From the NCBI GenBank assembly GCA_051251725.1, contig JBPOFN010000022.1, positions 6,710 to 70,709 on the forward strand: DNA of 64,000 bases. The letters are read 5' to 3'. The DNA comes from JALZUE01 sp051251725. Lineage in GTDB: Bacteria; Pseudomonadota; Gammaproteobacteria; Enterobacterales; Alteromonadaceae. A model generated the notes under the pieces. It did no database searches, was not told the origin of the DNA, and saw only the letters and a program-made list of their open reading frames with translations. Position 1 is the stretch's first letter. Each line of letters starts with the position of its first letter. The translations under genes and the position numbers were made by a program. Of the stretch, positions 8,374-17,773 are shown in pieces.

Positions 8374-9759
8374 ATGAATTTACCTAATCTTTCTTTCTGC
8401 GGTATCGCTGTTCTTTTTTCTGCTTCGGCGTTTTGTTTCTCTGACTCACCACCGCCAAAAAACATCATTATGGTGGTAGCTGATGGTATGGGCTCTCATT
8501 ACCCTAGTGCTTACCGCTTTTATAAAAATAAAATCAATAACAACGATATAAAAAAAACCATTTTTGATAAACACTTTGTTGGAACGGTCAATACCACGCC
8601 GGATCAAGGTTCTAATTTTGTTACTGACTCAGCGGCGGCGGCAACCGCCTTGGCTGCGGGCGTAAAAACTTATAACGGCGCTATCGGTTTAGATATCAAT
8701 AAGCAGCCGGTTGAAACGGTCATGGAATATGCAAAAAAAATCGGTAAAAACACCGGTATTGTCGTCACCTCAGAAGTCGTACATGCCACCCCTGCTTCGT
8801 ACATTAGTCATGTGGTTAACCGGAAAAACAAACATGAAATTGCCGATCAGTTTTTCGACCAACGCATTAATGGTAAATTTAAATTTGATATTTTATTAGG
8901 CGGTGGGCAATCATTTTTTGCTCGTAAAGACCGAAACCTAATTACTGAATTTAAAAACGCGGGTTTCCAATATATTACAGATTATCAAGCGTTAACTAAG
9001 CTAAAGGCTAATACGCCGGTGTTAGGTTTATTTGCCGATAAAGGTTTACCGGCACATTTAGATGAAACCAATAAAAATCGTTTAACGACTATGACCAAGG
9101 CCGCTATCTCGCACTTAGAAAATAACCTGCCAAATGATAAGGGCTTTTTTTTACTGGTAGAGGCAAGCCAAATCGACTGGGCTGCACATGACAATGATAT
9201 CGCTGTCGCCATGTCTGAAGTCGCTGAACTTGAAAATACAATGGAGTTTTTAGCACAATATGCACAAGCCAATAACAATACGCTAGTCGTTTTAACTGCC
9301 GATCATAATACCGGCGGCTTAACTATCGGCTCGAAACAAGCTTACCTTTGGAGCCCTGAATTACTCCACAAGATTAAAGTGTCTCCTGCTACTATTGCCA
9401 AAAACTTAATGACGGATGGCATTAGTGAACAATATTTAACGGCGCAACTGGGCTTTGCACTGAGCAAACATGAATTAGATCAGCTAATCACCATTAAAGA
9501 TAAATATGCTGTACCTTTTGAAAATCAAAATTCACTAGTCACTGAAAGTAAAGTCGTAAATCAGCTCCAGACACAGTCATTAACCGTTAAAATTAGAGAC
9601 ATTATCAACAACAGAACTCATACCGGCTGGACGACAAAAGGTCATACCGGCAGTGATGTGCCCTTGTTTGCCATAGGCGTCGCCAAAGAACACTTTTTGG
9701 GGCATCAAGATAATACGGATATTGCGAATAAAATATTTCATTTATTAGGACGTAACTAA
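8374..9759 (+). CDS. Alkaline phosphatase, secreted
   Basis: A 461-residue alkaline phosphatase that hydrolyses phosphate monoesters in the periplasm or outside the cell. A signal peptide covers about residues 1-22. The metal-binding V-A-D-G-M-G motif has its Asp at 37. The nucleophile Ser86 lies in T-D-S-A-A-A-A-T. Further metal ligands are in the E-A-S-Q-I-D-W-A-A-H block, the T-A-D-H-N-T-G-G block and the late H-T-G-W-T-T-K-G-H-T-G-S block. The stand-alone gene has its own terminator. No Pho box is visible upstream, so phosphate control is not supported by the sequence. It belongs to the same superfamily as PhoA but I would not assign that symbol without a tree. Confidence 0.9.
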   Translation: MNLPNLSFCGIAVLFSASAFCFSDSPPPKNIIMVVADGMGSHYPSAYRFYKNKINNNDIKKTIFDKHFVGTVNTTPDQGSNFVTDSAAAATALAAGVKTYNGAIGLDINKQPVETVMEYAKKIGKNTGIVVTSEVVHATPASYISHVVNRKNKHEIADQFFDQRINGKFKFDILLGGGQSFFARKDRNLITEFKNAGFQYITDYQALTKLKANTPVLGLFADKGLPAHLDETNKNRLTTMTKAAISHLENNLPNDKGFFLLVEASQIDWAAHDNDIAVAMSEVAELENTMEFLAQYAQANNNTLVVLTADHNTGGLTIGSKQAYLWSPELLHKIKVSPATIAKNLMTDGISEQYLTAQLGFALSKHELDQLITIKDKYAVPFENQNSLVTESKVVNQLQTQSLTVKIRDIINNRTHTGWTTKGHTGSDVPLFAIGVAKEHFLGHQDNTDIANKIFHLLGRN

Positions 9760-9826
9760 AGCCAAAGTTTCTAAAGCTGAGCTTGTAAAAAGCTGAACTT
9801 CACAAAGAACAATATCACGATATTAT

Positions 9827-9876
9827 AAAGGCATTCGTTAAGTCATTAACTTAAATCATCAACGAATGCCTTTTTT
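9827..9876 (+). terminator. Terminator of the alkaline phosphatase gene
   Basis: The outer stem AAAGGCATTCGTT/AACGAATGCCTTT is followed by T6 at 9871-9876. The loop itself contains a second stem, TTAAGT/ACTTAA. Confidence 0.85.
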
Positions 9877-9923
9877 AATAAAATCAATACCAATAAGTCA
9901 ACTAACATCCGCTTACAATCCCA

Positions 9924-11102
9924 TTAGTTGGCCCTTAAATAGTTTAACTTTGCGACATATTGCTCTGCTACTGCATCATATTTATTATAACGAATCGCTT
10001 TTTTTAGCGCCTTTTGTGCCTCAAAATTTTCGCCCAATTCATAATATACTTTTGATATACCGAAATAAAACTCATGTTGTTTGCTATCTAATCTGATAGC
10101 TTGTTTATAAGAGGCTAACGCGTCAATGTATGCCCCGCGATAAAATGCATTTTCACCAAGTAAGGTATGATAATAAGGATTTTTTAATCGTAGCGCATGC
10201 AACTGCTGCTGAATGTTATCAGCGTCAGCTAACCGGCCGAGTTTTTTAAATAAAATGGCCAAATTAGTTGCTGCGGTATAATTTTTATTATTCAAAGAAA
10301 TAGCATATTCGTAAGTTTGAATCGCCAGGGTATTTTCTTCTATCAAGCGATACAAAATACCTAAATTCCCCCAGGCGGGGCTATACGTTGGCGATTTTAC
10401 CACCGCAGCTTTAAGGTAAGCATAAGCAAGATCATAATTTCTTTCGATCATTGCCTGCGCGCCTTTATTAGTATAAAACATCGCAATAATACGTTGTTTA
10501 TTGATTTTTTTACTCGGAAATTGTTTTTTACTAATTTGCGGATCAAAATCAATAATAAGTGTTTGTGGGTGGTAAATATACTCAATATTTTCTAGATAAC
10601 TCTGGGTAATAACTAAGTTCACATGTCCCGTTAATAAACTATATTTGCCATTTCTGATCCAATATTCAGGTACTTTTACATCTTGAAAAGAGACATTGAG
10701 TCCGGCCTGTTTAGCCAAAGCGTACGCCATCACGGTTAGTGAGATACAGTTAGCTTCCCTACTTCTAAAAGTTTGCTCGGCCGTTAAATTAGCCAAATTT
10801 TGATAAGATAAACCAATTTGTTGTTCATCAAAAATTAAATTCACTAAGTCTTTAACTTGATGATTAAGTGGAGAAAATGGTTTGATGTTAGTTTCAACTA
10901 GCTTGATCATTTCAGGCGATAATTGAAAGATTATTTGCTCAGTTTCAATGGTTTTAAGTTGATAGCTGGGAAATTTTTCATCTGCAAGTAAGGTTTGACT
11001 TTCAGCCACCTGTTGCGGCTGATAAACAATAGGAATACTTTGACAGCCAACGATACTCAAGACTAGACATAATAAACACAGCAGTTGTTTTGGCTTTTTC
11101 AT
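9924..11102 (-). CDS. Lipoprotein with transglutaminase-like domain and TPR repeats
   Basis: A 392-residue lipoprotein. The lipobox L-S-I-V-G-C ends at C20, so it is probably anchored in the outer membrane. Residues about 85-190 resemble a transglutaminase-like fold, with a candidate triad of C119 (in R-E-A-N-C), H160 (in T-G-H-V-N) and an Asp at 185-187. Residues about 205-390 are tetratricopeptide repeats (A-W-G-N-L-G-I-L-Y type). The start is the ATG at 11102, which has AGGTG at good spacing; a GTG nine bases upstream is less likely. The role is unknown; such proteins may act in cell-envelope assembly or protein turnover. It diverges from a second lipoprotein gene. Confidence 0.75.
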   Translation of the reverse strand: MKKPKQLLCLLCLVLSIVGCQSIPIVYQPQQVAESQTLLADEKFPSYQLKTIETEQIIFQLSPEMIKLVETNIKPFSPLNHQVKDLVNLIFDEQQIGLSYQNLANLTAEQTFRSREANCISLTVMAYALAKQAGLNVSFQDVKVPEYWIRNGKYSLLTGHVNLVITQSYLENIEYIYHPQTLIIDFDPQISKKQFPSKKINKQRIIAMFYTNKGAQAMIERNYDLAYAYLKAAVVKSPTYSPAWGNLGILYRLIEENTLAIQTYEYAISLNNKNYTAATNLAILFKKLGRLADADNIQQQLHALRLKNPYYHTLLGENAFYRGAYIDALASYKQAIRLDSKQHEFYFGISKVYYELGENFEAQKALKKAIRYNKYDAVAEQYVAKLNYLRAN

Positions 11103-11277
11103 TACCGTCACCTAAGAGTACGAAATATACCGTAGAGTATAGTCAAAAATTGTTATTTTGCTTTTCTCAACTCAGCAATAATGCCCTGTTAGGGCTGGAA
11201 AACTAAAGACAAAAAACGGCCAACTATGGTATCTTTACTTTTATATAATGGTTTATCAATCACATGAAAGAAATAAA

Positions 11278-12084
11278 ATGCGCCTTAAATTAATGTCTGC
11301 GGTCGTCTCCATACCTTTATTAGCCTCTTGTTTTAATCAAGTACCGACCGTCAATGAATTATGTGAAATACATACACAAGTTTGTGATAAGTTTGTTGCC
11401 GATTCTTGGTGTAAAACTGAGCGTAAGCATATTCTTTATGCCTATCATGACTTAGCCCAAGCTGATATCGACATTAATAAATATAAGTTATTAATTAATT
11501 TAGAAAAATACCAAGACTGTATGACTTACGCGAGTAAGATTGAGCATATTAAATTAAAAGAAAAACGCACCTTTCGCTTACAAAATAAAGAAAAAGCAAG
11601 TCAAACCATAGAACAGTTATCACAAGAAACAGCCAATTCCACCAACCCTTATATTTTATATTTTCACTGGTCGCGTTATTTAAATGAAAAAGCATTAAAG
11701 AAATTTATTGCCTTAGAAGGCACTGAAGAATTAGAAAGCCCTGAACTGCAGTTTTTCTTAGCAACCTACTACACAAAAATAGATCCAAAGAAAACCCTAG
11801 GTTTGCTTTATCGCGCTTTAGAGCTTTATCAGCCAGACGATAAATTAAATGTTGAAATATTTAAATCGCTTATCACGATCTTCACCAAAAAAGCAGAATA
11901 TAAACAAGCCTATATTTGGCTAAAAGTGCTAAACATTTATCATCCGGAAGAAGAAGAGTTAAGTGAGGACAGTTTAACTAATTTCCAACAACTGCATCGT
12001 TTAAATGGCTCCTTTTTAGATAAAGTTGCCGAATCGACCTTAGATAAAATTAGCCAAGGTGAATTTAAATCGCCTAAGTTTTAA
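11278..12084 (+). CDS. Putative lipoprotein, DUF2989-like
   Basis: A 268-residue protein with a short signal peptide ending in a lipobox L-L-A-S-C at C17. The mature part opens with several cysteines (C-E, V-C-D, W-C-K) and is mostly helical, with a weak TPR-like character in the second half. It resembles the DUF2989 family of Vibrio and Shewanella lipoproteins; this is from memory and not certain. I chose the ATG at 11278, because the earlier in-frame ATG at 11248 would put ten polar residues before the signal peptide. No function can be given. It is a single gene next to the divergent TPR lipoprotein. Confidence 0.65.
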   Translation: MRLKLMSAVVSIPLLASCFNQVPTVNELCEIHTQVCDKFVADSWCKTERKHILYAYHDLAQADIDINKYKLLINLEKYQDCMTYASKIEHIKLKEKRTFRLQNKEKASQTIEQLSQETANSTNPYILYFHWSRYLNEKALKKFIALEGTEELESPELQFFLATYYTKIDPKKTLGLLYRALELYQPDDKLNVEIFKSLITIFTKKAEYKQAYIWLKVLNIYHPEEEELSEDSLTNFQQLHRLNGSFLDKVAESTLDKISQGEFKSPKF

Positions 12085-12203
12085 TCTCGGCGCATCTAAT
12101 TTTAACTTCCAGCTTCCAGCTTCTAAAAAAGATAAGTTCGGTATTCTGTATTTATCAAACTTATCTTTAATCGTCTTGGCTTATCGCCGTTAATCACTCA
12201 TCA

Positions 12204-12578
12204 TTAACCACTAATAAATAATAAACTTAACGAATTTACACAGTGGCGCTTACCTGTTGGCGCTGGGCCATCGTCAAAAACATGGCCCAAATGGCTGTCA
12301 CAGTTGTTACATTGGATCTCAATGCGACTCATCCCATGGCTTTCATCTGCTAACATTTTCACTTGACCGGTCAATTCTTGAAAAAAACTTGGCCAGCCGC
12401 AACCGGCATTAAATTTACTATCTGAATGATATAATGGCTGTTCACAACAAGCACAAACATAAGTACCGGCAACCCAATGATCGTTATACTCGCCGGTAAA
12501 AGGTCTTTCTGTTGCTGCTAAACGACAAACTTTATAGGCCTGCTCAGAGAGTTTATTTTTATAAATGTCATCTTCCAT
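12204..12578 (-). CDS. msrB: Peptide-methionine (R)-S-oxide reductase
   Basis: Reduces the R isomer of methionine sulfoxide in damaged proteins, using thioredoxin. The 124-residue protein carries the family signature: a zinc site with C-A-C-C and C-N-N-C pairs, the G-C-G-W-P-S-F block, G-H-V-F-D-D-G-P, and the catalytic cysteine in K-R-H-C-V-N-S. The resolving cysteine position in G-C-G-W-P-S-F is also present. Length agrees with the family. A GTG nine bases upstream is an alternative start. The gene is monocistronic, transcribed toward the DUF2989-like gene and away from gapA. Confidence 0.92.
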   Translation of the reverse strand: MEDDIYKNKLSEQAYKVCRLAATERPFTGEYNDHWVAGTYVCACCEQPLYHSDSKFNAGCGWPSFFQELTGQVKMLADESHGMSRIEIQCNNCDSHLGHVFDDGPAPTGKRHCVNSLSLLFISG

Positions 12579-12753
12579 ATTTTTCACTCGAAATAAATAC
12601 TTTGAAGTAAAGCTACCATACTCGCTTGACTAAATGCTACGAGAACCTTACTAGTACTACTTAAAGCACTAACGCTAAGAAGTTAATTGCATTGATATTT
12701 TGATAAAATTTGATGCTATTTGATATGTTTTGTAATAAAAGAAGAAAAATATA

Positions 12754-12782
12754 TTATAAACAGCGTAAATAATCGGTATAAT
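12754..12782 (+). promoter_or_regulatory. Candidate gapA promoter
   Basis: A perfect -10 hexamer TATAAT at 12777-12782 lies 17 bases after a weak -35 (TTATAA at 12754-12759). It is about 70 bases before the gapA start and just upstream of a HexR-type palindrome. Confidence 0.55.
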
Positions 12783-12814
12783 AGCGCCGTTTATTTAAAA
12801 TCATTTCAATTTGA

Positions 12815-12829
12815 TGTAATTTTACTACA
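12815..12829. promoter_or_regulatory. HexR operator upstream of gapA
   Basis: TGTAATTTTACTACA matches the gammaproteobacterial HexR palindrome (consensus TGTAATTAAATTACA) with both half-sites intact. It lies 25 bases before the gapA start codon and downstream of the -10, a position suited to repression. Confidence 0.75.
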
Positions 12830-12853
12830 TAATTATTTATTAGGTATTTCGGT

Positions 12854-13849
12854 ATGACAATTAAAGTTGGTATTAACGGTTTTGGCCGTATTGGTCGTTT
12901 TGTATTTAGAGCATCAGTTGAGCGTGATGACATAGAAGTTGTTGGTATTAACGACTTAATCGATGTTGAATATATGGCTTACATGTTAAAGTATGACTCA
13001 ACACACGGTCGTTTTAACGGTACTGTTGAAGTTGAAGGTGGAAACCTTATCGTTAACGGTAAAACAGTTCGCATTACTGCAGAGCGTAACCCTGAAGATT
13101 TAAAATGGGATGCGATTAGCGCTGATGTTGTTGTTGAATCTACAGGTTTATTCCTAACAGATGAAACAGCACGTAAACATATTACTGCTGGTGCAAAGAA
13201 AGTTGTCATGTCTGCGCCATCTAAAGATGACACGCCAATGTTCGTTTGTGGTGTAAACTTAGGTAGCTATAAAGGCCAAGACATTGTTTCTAACGCTTCT
13301 TGTACTACTAACTGTTTAGCGCCTATCGCTAAAGTATTAAACGACAAGTGGGGCATTGAAAGTGGCTTAATGACGACTGTTCATGCGACTACAGCAACAC
13401 AAAAAACTGTTGATGCTCCTTCTGTTAAAGATTGGCGCGGTGGTCGTGGTGCTGGTCAAAACATCATCCCATCATCTACTGGTGCTGCTAAAGCTGTTGG
13501 TAAAGTAATTCCAGAGTTAAACGGCAAGTTAACAGGTATGGCGTTCCGCGTTCCTACTCCAGATGTTTCAGTTGTTGATTTAACCGTTAACTTAAAAACT
13601 GCTGCTACGTACGAAGAAATTTGTGCTGAAATGAAAGCGGCTTCACAAGGTGCTTTAAAAGGTATTTTAGGATACACAGAAGACGCTGTTGTTTCTAACG
13701 ACTTCATTGGCGAAACTTGTACTTCTGTTTTTGATGCTGACGCTGGTATTTCATTAAACGACAAGTTTGTTAAAGTTGTTTCTTGGTACGATAACGAAAT
13801 CGGTTATTCAAACAAAGTTTTAGACTTAGTAGCTTTCATCGCTAAATAA
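12854..13849 (+). CDS. gapA: Glyceraldehyde-3-phosphate dehydrogenase, type I
   Basis: NAD-dependent oxidation of glyceraldehyde-3-phosphate in glycolysis and the lower Entner-Doudoroff route, in the cytoplasm. At 331 residues it has the N-G-F-G-R-I-G-R dinucleotide motif at 8-15 and the catalytic Cys150 in S-N-A-S-C-T-T-N. The partner His (about 177) lies in T-V-H-A-T-T-A-T-Q. Codon choice is more uniform than in its neighbours (GGT, GTT and GAA dominate), as expected for a highly expressed gene. A consensus -10, a HexR palindrome and a strong terminator frame it. Its regulation is probably tied to the ED operon 4 kb downstream. Confidence 0.96.
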   Translation: MTIKVGINGFGRIGRFVFRASVERDDIEVVGINDLIDVEYMAYMLKYDSTHGRFNGTVEVEGGNLIVNGKTVRITAERNPEDLKWDAISADVVVESTGLFLTDETARKHITAGAKKVVMSAPSKDDTPMFVCGVNLGSYKGQDIVSNASCTTNCLAPIAKVLNDKWGIESGLMTTVHATTATQKTVDAPSVKDWRGGRGAGQNIIPSSTGAAKAVGKVIPELNGKLTGMAFRVPTPDVSVVDLTVNLKTAATYEEICAEMKAASQGALKGILGYTEDAVVSNDFIGETCTSVFDADAGISLNDKFVKVVSWYDNEIGYSNKVLDLVAFIAK

Positions 13850-13880
13850 GTTCTTGTTTGTTTAAAAACACCATTTGAAA

Positions 13881-13907
13881 AAAGGAGCTAATTAGCTCCT
13901 TTTTTTT
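13881..13907 (+). terminator. gapA terminator
   Basis: The palindrome AGGAGCTAATTAGCTCCT is followed by a T-run at 13900-13907. Confidence 0.9.
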
Positions 13908-14025
13908 GCTTTAAATTAGTCAACTTAATTTTTTATATTAGTAATTTTGATAAGCTCTAAAAACTTATATTTCCCAGATATAAAAAGCCAGCATGACACT
14001 GGCTAATAAAATTATCTAAAATGCG

Positions 14026-16806
14026 CTACTGTGCTTTCAACCAACCTTTGCCATCTGCACCATTGATATAGCCAACAAACCAACCGCTGCCCCAACCAGC
14101 AGCCCAAATAACATCCTTGTTATAAGGATCCGGTTTAGCATCAATTATTTTGTCGTAATTTGTCAGCTTGTTATTTATCTTTTTCCAATGCATACCAGCA
14201 TCTAATGATAGATAAATACCCGGATTGATAAATTTATGATCCATCCGCATTTGATTACCAACCGTTAACACTAAGATATTACTATCGACCGGTGACGACT
14301 CTACTTGTAACACCACCGGCGCCTTAAATATCTGTTGCCAAGTTTTGCCGTCGTCAGTACTTCGCCACGCGCCACCTTCATCATATGCACCGTGATAAAA
14401 ACCACCGGCACTAATAAAGATGGCTTTAGTATGTCGGTCTATAAAAACATTATTGACACTTTTAATCACACTTGGAATGTTAACTCTTGCCCAGCTTTCG
14501 CCTTGGTTGGTAGATTTATATAAGCCGCCGTTTTCATCACTTGTCGCAGCATAAAGCGTATTGCTATTAGCTGGATCAAAAGCAATGCGTCTTAAACTAA
14601 AGCCGTCATGGAAACCATTATTACTAACCTGCCATGTATAACCGCCGTCGGTCGATTTAAGAAAACCAAAGTCGCCAATCGTCGGCTCGCGGCGCGGCGC
14701 TCGGTAGATTTCTGCAAACGCATCTTTAGTAACGACAAAGTACATATTATTAGGATTAACCGGATCAATAATTAACGAGTCTTGCGCCGGTAATAAACCC
14801 GCAGGCCCTTGAATTACTTTCCCTAAGTGCTTTGATTTAACCACGTTAGCGTCAATTTTATTATCTAAAACCGTGGCGATATTTTCCCAGGTTTTACCGC
14901 CATCAACAGAGCGGCGTAATTTACCGCGATGATCTTGTCGCCAAGCTAAAATATAAATAATGTCTGGATCATGCGGATGCACAGCAATGGTTGAGATAGA
15001 AACCATACCACTGATATTATTTTGCCCTTCTATTTGCTTTAAAGCGACAGCTTGTGGGTTCGGTAATTCAGGGCTATTAACCGTTTGCCAAACGCCGTGC
15101 TCGCCACTGGCAAATAAACGCCTTTCAGGTATGCCGGTTTCATGTAACATAAAACGGCCCGGTAAATCACTATTGCCGCGCCCTATCCAGACATTGCTGC
15201 CTGGTGATGTTTCCATATCATCAATTTGTTGCCAACTCTCGCCTTTATCTGACGATTTATGAGTTTGCTGATCGATACTAATAAACAATTCGCCTTTAGC
15301 ATTAATGGTCAATAATCGGTTGCCCGATGTTTCGTTATGAGCATCCATATACTTTTGCAGATGGGCAAACTCGACATTAGTGCCGATAGGATTACCGCGA
15401 GACTGCCAATAAGCTTTATCCTTTCCACTTAACCAATAAGCGCCATGACGAGCGACAACTTGCCAAGTTTTCCCGCCATCAAGTGTGCGCCATACTTCAC
15501 CGGGGCCAAAAGTACGATCATGCTTTTTATTGTAAGTAAGGTAGATCTCATTGCCGTTTAATGGATTTACCACTAAGCGATTGAAAACAGGCAAAACAAC
15601 TGTTGGTAATTGAGGATATTCTTTTTGTGCTGTCGCTTTTGGAATTTCAAACCAATTTGCTAATGTTCGGTAATATCTGTCGATTTCTGCCGGATAGTGG
15701 ATCTTAGTTAAATCTATCGCTAAGTTACCGCTGATGTTTAACCAGTTGTTTCCGCCATCGATACTTTTATAAACCCCGCCCGCAGATGAAACGCTTTTAT
15801 TATTAGCTTGGTAAGTTGTCTGCTCAACCAGAAATAAAGTAAATTGATTGGTTGTTTTATCAAAAAAAGACGTTAAGTCGCGAGGTAAATTATTAGGCAA
15901 GCCTTTAGCATTGTTCGACCAAGTTAAGCCGCCATCTTCACTTTGCATTAAACCGTGATTGCTGGCCATTAATACATGATTAGCATTAGTTGGATTAACA
16001 ATGATTTTACCGACATCAAGATCATTAGGTAAGCCGTTGGTTATTTTTTGCCAATTTCTGCCTTTATCAGTAGATTTTAAAATATAGCCATAATCAGCAT
16101 AACTTAATTTACTGCCTTGAAGATTGAACTTGGTGCGATGATTTTCTTTTACGTTCCAAAAATCACCCGCACCGACATACCAAACTTTATCATTAGTTGG
16201 ATCTAGTGAAATTTCAGTTAAACGCATGCCAATTTGTTCATCGTACCAGCCTTTTTTAAAAGCCAAAGGATCATAAGGGTCAACACCAAAGTCTTGATAA
16301 TTGGGTGAAAGCTCAGCAAGTTTTTGCCATGAGCGTCCTTGGTTGGTGGACTCATAAACCCAGCCATTCCAATCTAAGGCCACCACATAATTAGGGTCTT
16401 GTAATGAAAAGTCGATATCGACAACGCGTTTCATCAGCTGCCCTAATTCATCATGATCTTTTACACTTTGCCATGATTTACCGCCATCCCATGTCCCGTA
16501 AGTTACGTGCATATCTGGCGCCATAAACATTACATTGGTATTAGTTGGATGAGTCCATAACTTTTCATTATATCCTGACATGCCTGGGCCAATATTTTGC
16601 CATTGCACAATAGGATCAGATTTAACTTTTTGCGTTCTTAATTGTTCGAAGTAATTATAATCCTGCAGCTGCTCACTAATTTGTTCCTGCTGCTCACCTT
16701 TTGTGTTCATGTTTGCTTGAACAATATTTTCTTTGTTCTGATTGAGTGTACAGCCAGTCGCTAAGAGTAAGCTGGCCATGGTGATAAATAAGCGTTGATG
16801 TTTCAT
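14026..16806 (-). CDS. Asp-box (BNR) repeat lipoprotein, possible double beta-propeller glycosidase
   Basis: A 926-residue lipoprotein with signal peptide and lipobox (L-A-T-G-C, C19). I count at least twelve Asp-box-type motifs (S-x-D-x-G-x-T-W and variants) spread over the whole chain, which is characteristic of sialidase or sortilin-type propellers. That number and length would fit two tandem seven-bladed propellers, as in GH74 xyloglucanases, but no catalytic residues could be assigned. The ATG at 16806 is chosen because it begins the signal peptide; an in-frame TTG lies 27 bases upstream. It lies just downstream of the zwf-eda operon on the same strand, separated by a terminator, so it is probably a separate unit. 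Confidence 0.65.
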   Translation of the reverse strand: MKHQRLFITMASLLLATGCTLNQNKENIVQANMNTKGEQQEQISEQLQDYNYFEQLRTQKVKSDPIVQWQNIGPGMSGYNEKLWTHPTNTNVMFMAPDMHVTYGTWDGGKSWQSVKDHDELGQLMKRVVDIDFSLQDPNYVVALDWNGWVYESTNQGRSWQKLAELSPNYQDFGVDPYDPLAFKKGWYDEQIGMRLTEISLDPTNDKVWYVGAGDFWNVKENHRTKFNLQGSKLSYADYGYILKSTDKGRNWQKITNGLPNDLDVGKIIVNPTNANHVLMASNHGLMQSEDGGLTWSNNAKGLPNNLPRDLTSFFDKTTNQFTLFLVEQTTYQANNKSVSSAGGVYKSIDGGNNWLNISGNLAIDLTKIHYPAEIDRYYRTLANWFEIPKATAQKEYPQLPTVVLPVFNRLVVNPLNGNEIYLTYNKKHDRTFGPGEVWRTLDGGKTWQVVARHGAYWLSGKDKAYWQSRGNPIGTNVEFAHLQKYMDAHNETSGNRLLTINAKGELFISIDQQTHKSSDKGESWQQIDDMETSPGSNVWIGRGNSDLPGRFMLHETGIPERRLFASGEHGVWQTVNSPELPNPQAVALKQIEGQNNISGMVSISTIAVHPHDPDIIYILAWRQDHRGKLRRSVDGGKTWENIATVLDNKIDANVVKSKHLGKVIQGPAGLLPAQDSLIIDPVNPNNMYFVVTKDAFAEIYRAPRREPTIGDFGFLKSTDGGYTWQVSNNGFHDGFSLRRIAFDPANSNTLYAATSDENGGLYKSTNQGESWARVNIPSVIKSVNNVFIDRHTKAIFISAGGFYHGAYDEGGAWRSTDDGKTWQQIFKAPVVLQVESSPVDSNILVLTVGNQMRMDHKFINPGIYLSLDAGMHWKKINNKLTNYDKIIDAKPDPYNKDVIWAAGWGSGWFVGYINGADGKGWLKAQ

Positions 16807-17127
16807 ATAGTAGATTCGGTAAACTGTTGACAATTTACCTTTACTTTAAATCATAAGGCAAGATTAAAAAACAATCTTTACATATAAATTACATAACTTA
16901 TTTAGTCACGCGATGAGCCGCTAAATAAATCATTAAAATCTACTAAGCATCAAGCAATAGCTACATAACTACATAACTACAAAAATTAAGCTGGGAAATA
17001 TAAACATTCAAAACTGATTTAAGTTTCTCTGCCATAACTTGAAGCTAAATTTGCAAAACAAATATTATTACAGAGACAAAAAAGCCAGCAACAGCTGGCT
17101 TTAAAAGGTAACAAACTTACAGGTAAA
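16807..17127. other. Intergenic region between the Asp-box gene and eda
   Basis: 321 bp of A+T-rich DNA. It holds the eda terminator at its right end and a short repeat of TACATAACTA at about 16960-16980. I see no operator or coding frame. Confidence 0.5.
17078..17102 (-). terminator. Terminator of the zwf-pgl-edd-glk-eda operon
   Basis: The stem AAAGCCAGC/GCTGGCTTT has a four-base loop and is followed by a T-run on the reverse strand (A-run at 17078-17083). Confidence 0.85.
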
Positions 17128-17772
17128 TTAGCTATTAATAAAAGCTAATGATTCTTTGGCAAGTTTAGTGATTTGTGACCAATCACCATTTTTACAAATT
17201 TCGTTAGTCACTAACCAAGAACCACCACAACACATAACATTTGGTAATGATAAATATGTTTTGATGTTATTCATGCTAATGCCGCCAGTAGGACAAAAAC
17301 GAACATCTGGTAATGGACCGCCAATGGCTTTTAACGCACTTGGACCGCCAGAAGCTTCAGCTGGGAAGAATTTAAAATGATCATAACCGTGATCTAAACC
17401 CATCATTAATTCTGAGATAGTAGAAATACCAGGTAATAAAGCAACCTTACCTTCTTTACCCGCAGTTAATAGATCAGACGTTAAACCTGGGCTAATAGCA
17501 AACTGTGCACCGGCGTCAGCAGAAGCTTGTAATAAAGCGCGGTTTGTTACTGTACCTGAGCCAACAATAGCTTCTGGTAAGTTTTTAGCGATCGTTTCAA
17601 TTGCCCCTAATGCTGCTTTAGTACGTAAAGTAATTTCTAATACTCGAATGTCTGCTGCTAATAAAGCTTCAGCAATTGGTAAAGCGTCTTCTACTCTATT
17701 GATAACTAATACAGGAACTAAAGGTCCTGTTGCCATTAAGTCATTAGGCTGAATTTGCCATTGCATACTCAC
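17128..17772 (-). CDS. eda: KDPG aldolase (2-dehydro-3-deoxyphosphogluconate aldolase)
   Basis: Splits 2-keto-3-deoxy-6-phosphogluconate into pyruvate and glyceraldehyde-3-phosphate, the last step of the Entner-Doudoroff pathway. At 214 residues it has the family's usual length. The E-I-T-L-R-T block carries the catalytic Glu, G-S-G-T-V-T is present, and the Schiff-base Lys lies in F-K-F-F-P-A-E. The phosphate-binding P-T-G-G-I-S block follows. It is the last gene of the five-gene operon, one base after glk, and is followed by a terminator. Assignment is secure. Confidence 0.95.
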   Translation of the reverse strand: MSMQWQIQPNDLMATGPLVPVLVINRVEDALPIAEALLAADIRVLEITLRTKAALGAIETIAKNLPEAIVGSGTVTNRALLQASADAGAQFAISPGLTSDLLTAGKEGKVALLPGISTISELMMGLDHGYDHFKFFPAEASGGPSALKAIGGPLPDVRFCPTGGISMNNIKTYLSLPNVMCCGGSWLVTNEICKNGDWSQITKLAKESLAFINS

Positions 17773-17773
17773 G

